Positions 58,942-64,000 of a stretch of 64,000 bases of DNA are shown here, one piece after another (position 1 is the first letter of the stretch; the number at the start of each line of letters is the position of its first letter). Below the pieces are notes generated by a model. The model had not been told where the DNA came from. It made no database searches and was given only the letters and a program-made list of their open reading frames with translations. The translations under genes and the position numbers were made by a program. Source of the DNA: Atherix ibis (taxonomy: Eukaryota > Arthropoda > Insecta > Diptera > Athericidae). Location: contig OY282609.1 of assembly GCA_958298945.1 (NCBI GenBank), positions 28,927,212 to 28,991,211 on the forward strand, given 5' to 3'.

Positions 58942-61900
58942 TATGATTATGTGGGAATATATATTGAAACTCATGAGTAAACATAAGGACATTTTTCTAT
59001 GTGCAAGCGTAGAGGATGTTAAGAAAGATTTTTAATAGTTATTCACGGATACTGTAAGATTTTAAGTAAATAAATTTGAAATTTACTTTTTTCAAAAGGT
59101 TTTTGACAAATTTGTATAATTTCTCATTGATCATATATACAATTTAGCTTTTGTAAAATAACTTATTCCATTTTTAGGGGAATTTATGTTGTTGACTGTG
59201 AAAATATGTTTAATAACCTTTGGTGGTGAAAATTTTCCACCGACTAACTAGTGCACTTTTATCATTTAACGTCAAATAGTGATATTACAATAAAATGCTT
59301 TCAAAGTATTTTTAGCACTGTATACAACACAGTTAATTTGTAGTATTAAACGTAAGCTTTATTCACTATATTTTTTATCTTTTTTTATCTCTTTATCTTC
59401 TGTTCTGTCCATAAACTTATCGTTTGTGTTTTTTTGTGTAACTAGTCAATCGTGTTCTACTTCCTTTATACTTAATTAAATATTATTGATTGATTGAGTG
59501 AATATGCAATTTGAAAGATAAGAAAGGTTGTTACATGAATTTTGGGTTTTTATAGAGCATATACGTGTACTGTTTAGTATACACATACGTCTTCAATCTT
59601 AATTACTTTTGTTGCAGTTGTGGTCATTTTTTCGGGACTAACCTGCAAACTTTGTGGTACATTTTCCTGCCATAAAATTGGTTGTATTCGCGTTCCAGAA
59701 ATAGTGGAAAACGAACCTAGGTAAGAAAGACTTTCAATTTCGAAAACTTATAAAGACGTGGAACATTCTAAGGACGTCTTTGTAAAAAAGAACTTGTTTT
59801 TATAAATAAATCATTCAGAAAAGCTCATAAAATTGGGTCTATACGCATCAGGTCAGTAATTGCACACACTTGGATTTTCCGTCAAGACAACCCCCTTATT
59901 TTACGGCCATCTCTATCAATAAGCAAATTTAATTTATTTGGCTCCTGAGTCCCGCTTTTTCTTCTCCCAATGGGGATTGGGATACGCCTAATCAACGCAA
60001 AAAATACTTGTACTTGCAAAGGATTTCACCAGATCAGCTGACTATATTTAGATGGTTGCACCCATTTCGCTCAAATCGAACCTTTGACATTCCCCAGCAT
60101 AAATTCGATTTCTTTCTGAGATTAACTCATGCAATGGAACTGGGTTCTCTCAATACTTGAACCACTTTTGGTTCCATATTTTAACCTTCATTCTCATCTC
60201 TCCGATCAAAATCTTCCTTCTCATCTCTCCGATCAGATTTCCGTAGTACCAGTTTTTATTAAAGAGTACTTCAGCGGTACTCCCACTCAAAGATCTACAG
60301 TAAGGAACCTTTTAAATTCCTAGCCTATATAGGACCGCGGGGTTGCCAACACTGGTAGTCCCCTTCTGATATTATAGGCGGTTCTGTAGACAATATCGAA
60401 AGAAGTGGAACTGTGGAGCTATAGCCGATTCCAATGGAAGTCTTCCAGCAGTAGTACGATAAGTGAACACAACGCATCTGCTGATGTAAAGCTACTAAGG
60501 GACTCTACTTTGAAGGAAAAGTAGTAAAGCTATTAAAGGACTCTACATTTTTTCATTTTGAATTAAATTGAAACCGAGAATAGAGGATTTTAATTGCATT
60601 TTTATTTTACTATATAAAATTTTTTCTTTTGCAACTTTTGAGAATTTACTATAAAGAAGATACAACAAAGATTCTCATACAATTTATTATAAGAAATTTA
60701 TGGGAAAATGAGATTCTAAAATGTTACAAACAAAATTCTAAAATAGTTTTATCATGCATGATTCAAATGATTGTAACATAAATTCTCCTAGAATATACTA
60801 ATGGTGAGATGATTTATAAAAAATATGAATAACAACAAAAATTATCTCGACCATTTTTTATCCCTTATCTAGTCATAAATTGTCCCTATCAATTTATCTA
60901 TTTTGCTATTTCGAAACTATCGGTAGTGTCCAAATAATGCTGCGTGATATAATGTCATTTTATCATTGGCCAAATCAAAGCAGAACACCACAGTTCATGA
61001 CATTTTTCATTTAATTTCTTGCTGCAAATGACGTGCTGTCGCCTATACAACTAGCCCTAGAATATATATTTACATTAGCTTATTCTATACAATACGCAGG
61101 ATTATTCATTCATTCACTAACAAATAGTCCTGTTCCATTTTCATTTCATTGCAGAGGGTAGAAAAATCGAAATGAAAATACTAGCCCTGTCATGGACACA
61201 TTCAATCACCCCTAAAATTGGGGGTGAAAATTCGAATTTCTGTCCAACAAATTCAATTCAAATTAGTTCGAGGGATTTATACAGAATTCATTTGTGTACT
61301 GATGAATTTCTCTAAAGTTCATTTGTATTTTCTAAACTGCCCACAAATGGAGTATCAATAATAAATAAAAGTATCGGATTTGAATTTTTAGAGAAAGCAT
61401 ATTTTTCTAGCAATATTTTCTTTTCTATTTTTTAAGTATTATTTTAATTTTAATATTTTTATTTATGTGGTCTCACAAACAGTTAGTGTTTTGTGAAATT
61501 TGCTGTCATGACCGATTGATAGTGGGTTAAAATATGACAGTTTGATTTGGAAATGTTTTTTTTTCTTCTTTAAAAACGACAGAAATTTAGGGTAGTTTTT
61601 AGAACAAATATTTTGATAGTCTATCAAAAAAAATGTTTTAAAAATACATGAGAAAGTTTTGGATATTTTTTTGTGAGAAATATAAAATAGCAATTGACAT
61701 TCGGTTTGAATTGATTTGGTATTATTTGGTGATAAAATACAATTTATAATTTTATATAAATTATAACTTTTTTTGTTGACGTTAATATTTTGGCGCATTT
61801 TCCTTTTAACAATAAATGTGATCATTATTCTTAAATTCGGATACTTTTAAATGTTTGCATTTGATTAAAAAATAATAAATCTTTTTAAATCTTCATTAAT

Positions 61901-62859
61901 TTTAGCATATTTTTTTTTAAAGAAAATTATATTATTAATAACCAATCGTGATGTACTATGAAAAATTGATACTTTTAATAAAAAGTTTTTAAAATCAATA
62001 AACTTACTATAACTCGAATAATATTATGCTTGAACTGAATAACTATACCCACATTTGATAGGAAATTTTTTATGTACACATAGCAATCACGTTTATGGAA
62101 TTGATACTCTTTTTTTGCGGTCATTGATATTGATCACCAATTTCTATCATACATATTTCTGCTGTTATCAATCTTCTTCAAATATCAAAGTTTGGTTTTA
62201 TATTTTATATAAAAAAGTAAATCTGGTAATAAAAAAGTAATACATTTTCATGTTTCAATCTCTTGCCACACTCTTAGGACGAATGGAAGAAAAAATCGTT
62301 TTCAAGTACACAAGTTGGGCAACACCAAACAAAAAAAAAATAAAGAGAAGAAAAAAAAATATTCGAAATCAATAACGTTCTCAACGTTGGTTCACATTAT
62401 TAACAGGAAGTGGGTGGTGGTCGCCTGCACCCGATGGTGATATAACGTCAACACGTGCCACTATAAGCAGTGCCAAGATTAAAATCCGGTCATAACGAAT
62501 AAGAAAATTTTCCATAAGTCTGTACGAATTTATAGTCTAATTCCTTGCAGTTGTAATATCTTTCGTACACCCCTCCAACTTTGGATATTCTATTGTATAA
62601 TGTTTAGTTCCCATGCATATCTGCATAAAAATTAATCATATACGATTCGGATGCACAAGTTTCAACATAAAATATATTTTCTCATAACTAAGATTTTAGT
62701 CCTTACGGCATTTTTTTTTGCAGAATATTCTTAGTCTTTTAAATTTTCAAATTAATAAATAAACTTGAACAAACTGCAAAGGGAATCTTGCAAAAGCATT
62801 TACCTCATATGAAGACATAGCAGAACTCATTATACTATAATCGGGTCAGTACTAACCGC
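58942..62859. other. AT-rich sequence, no gene seen
   Basis: A 27-base unit (TTCTCATCTCTCCGATCA core) is tandemly doubled at 60191-60242. The stretch 59880-60500 is less AT-rich, without a motif I recognise. A 120-codon minus frame at 61463-61825 is Lys-, Ile- and Asn-rich and looks like chance. Confidence 0.45.
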
Positions 62860-63715
62860 TGTTTTGATTATTCCTTCTCAAGTTGTCAATTTTATCAAAC
62901 TCCTTCCCAAAAACATAGCTCCCGGCTTCGTAGGTGATAGCAATAGTATCCCTCATTATATAACTCCATCCTTCAAAGTAAACATTTCCCAATTCTATGA
63001 GTATTGGAAATTATAAATATTGTACCCAAGCCAAATAAACCAACAAACTGCCATGTACTTCCTACAGACCAATAAGTGTCTTTCCAATCCAATCAAAAAT
63101 CTTTGAAAAAATATGTCTCGGTTTCTTCAGTTCCCTACTCGAATTTTCAAATTTAATTCCCAACCACCGATTAGGTTTACGCTCTGAACATGACACTACC
63201 CAGCAGTATCATTGAGTCGTCGATTTATTTGTATTCTCTTCAGAAAGAAAGACTTTTTAGACATAAGTCAAGCTTTTCATCCAGTCTGACCATGGCGCTT
63301 ATTCTAATTATTTCTTACAAGCCCGTATTTCCAAATAAATGAAGCTGATAAACTTTCCTTTATTCCCATCCTCTAAAAAATTTATAGATTCGACATTCCA
63401 ATCTGTCCTAACTCTTCCTACATATGCGAAATGTCAATGAACGTAAATTTATCCACGTCACTTTTGCTCTCTACCTTGAATCATTAGTAAATAAATGCTT
63501 GACATGAAACCCACACACAAGATTTAAAAGACAAAAACCTAAAGAGACGATATCGACTACTTGTTCGTATAAAGTCTTTTTATACAATCCACTACTGAAA
63601 CCCATATAGACTTACGGACTAGAACTGTAGGGCTCTACTAATCTTCCCAATTCTTGTCAAATACAATTCCCTTCAGTCAAAAATACTTCCTTAAATTATC
63701 GATGCTCACTTTTGT
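62860..63715 (+). pseudogene. Jockey-type reverse transcriptase remnant
   Basis: The order of motifs is that of Jockey-clade RT: LLPKNIAPGFVGD (about 62900), a block like YRPISVFPI.SKIFEK (63065-63115), NSQPPIRFTL / HHRLGLRSEH (63160-63190), and KKDFLDISQAFHPV (63245-63290, holding the first palm aspartate). Then come SPYFQINEADKLSF, NERKFIHVTFAL (63435-63470) and the block ending LLKPI.TYGLEL (63590-63625), followed by LNYRCSL near 63690. The YADD site is deleted. Stops and frameshifts occur throughout. The fragment resembles 8885-9620. Confidence 0.75.
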
Positions 63716-64000
63716 GTCCGTAATAGTGTTGTAAACTATGATCTCAAAGACTATAATCTCAAGAGTGTCTCGCTATAAAAAGAAAGTATTATTCTCGTCT
63801 TTGCAAAATCATACTAAAAATTAAAAAAAAATATCTTAAATAAATTTGTTTAGAAAAATATCATTTTTAGGTAAACAACATCTTTCAAAAGTAAGAAAAC
63901 TTCTCAGAATTCGGATTGGGCATTTCGTAATTTTCCATGATTTTCTTTTTGGTAACCAATCACGTCCTTCATGTTATTTTTGTGATTTTAAATTTACTAT

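Noticed and set aside
61463..61825. A 120-codon minus-strand gene
   Set aside because: Residues are almost entirely Lys, Ile, Asn, Phe and Ser as expected from AT-rich DNA, with a poly-Lys run; no motif.

Overview
The window looks like nuclear DNA from a large, AT-rich, transposon-laden insect genome, most likely a schizophoran fly. The one host gene I can name securely is numb, the Notch inhibitor and cell-fate determinant. Its first two coding exons lie on the minus strand at 2961-3041 and 1845-2093. Together they give an intact 110-residue N-terminus with a myristoylation-type start, the second-start methionine at residue 42, serines at 48 and 52 where fly Numb is phosphorylated by aPKC, and the beginning of the PTB domain. 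The remaining exons must lie beyond the left edge. The species cannot be fixed from this; a tephritid or other higher fly is a guess.

Almost everything else recognisable is a transposon or its decayed remains. By region: 0.6-1.7 kb, an RTE-like remnant in a numb intron. 4.7-6.5 kb, an IS630/mariner-type remnant, a tRNA-derived SINE with target duplications, a second tRNA-like repeat, and an internally deleted mariner with perfect ends. 8.9-17.5 kb, several Jockey/R1-type non-LTR fragments and SINE-like repeats. 21.1-21.8 and 25.6-25.9 kb, Tc1-like remnants. 26.2-27.9 kb, a DNA transposon whose third catalytic motif has expanded into about 14 tandem copies of a 51-bp unit. 30 kb, another IS630/mariner-type remnant. 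40-41.4 kb, a Jockey-type remnant ending in RNase H and a zinc knuckle. 43.2-46.8 kb, a nest of three mariner lineages plus a hAT-type MITE that itself carries a SINE. 48.6-56.6 kb, an almost perfect 3,972-bp tandem duplication, each half carrying a truncated R1-clade element. 57.7-58.9 kb, a nearly complete mariner. 62.9-63.7 kb, a Jockey-type remnant.

Three near-perfect hairpins with 37-47 bp arms and very short loops (19.0, 26.0 and 33.7 kb) fit no transposon family I know. A GC-richer, repeat-poor island at 35.8-36.7 kb could be a distal promoter or leader exon, possibly of numb. The rest is AT-rich sequence in which I see no gene. No intact transposase or reverse transcriptase is present, so no mobile element here looks able to move by itself. 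I found no convincing new multi-gene system; the best leads are the transposase-derived minisatellite, the perfect hairpins and the young tandem duplication.
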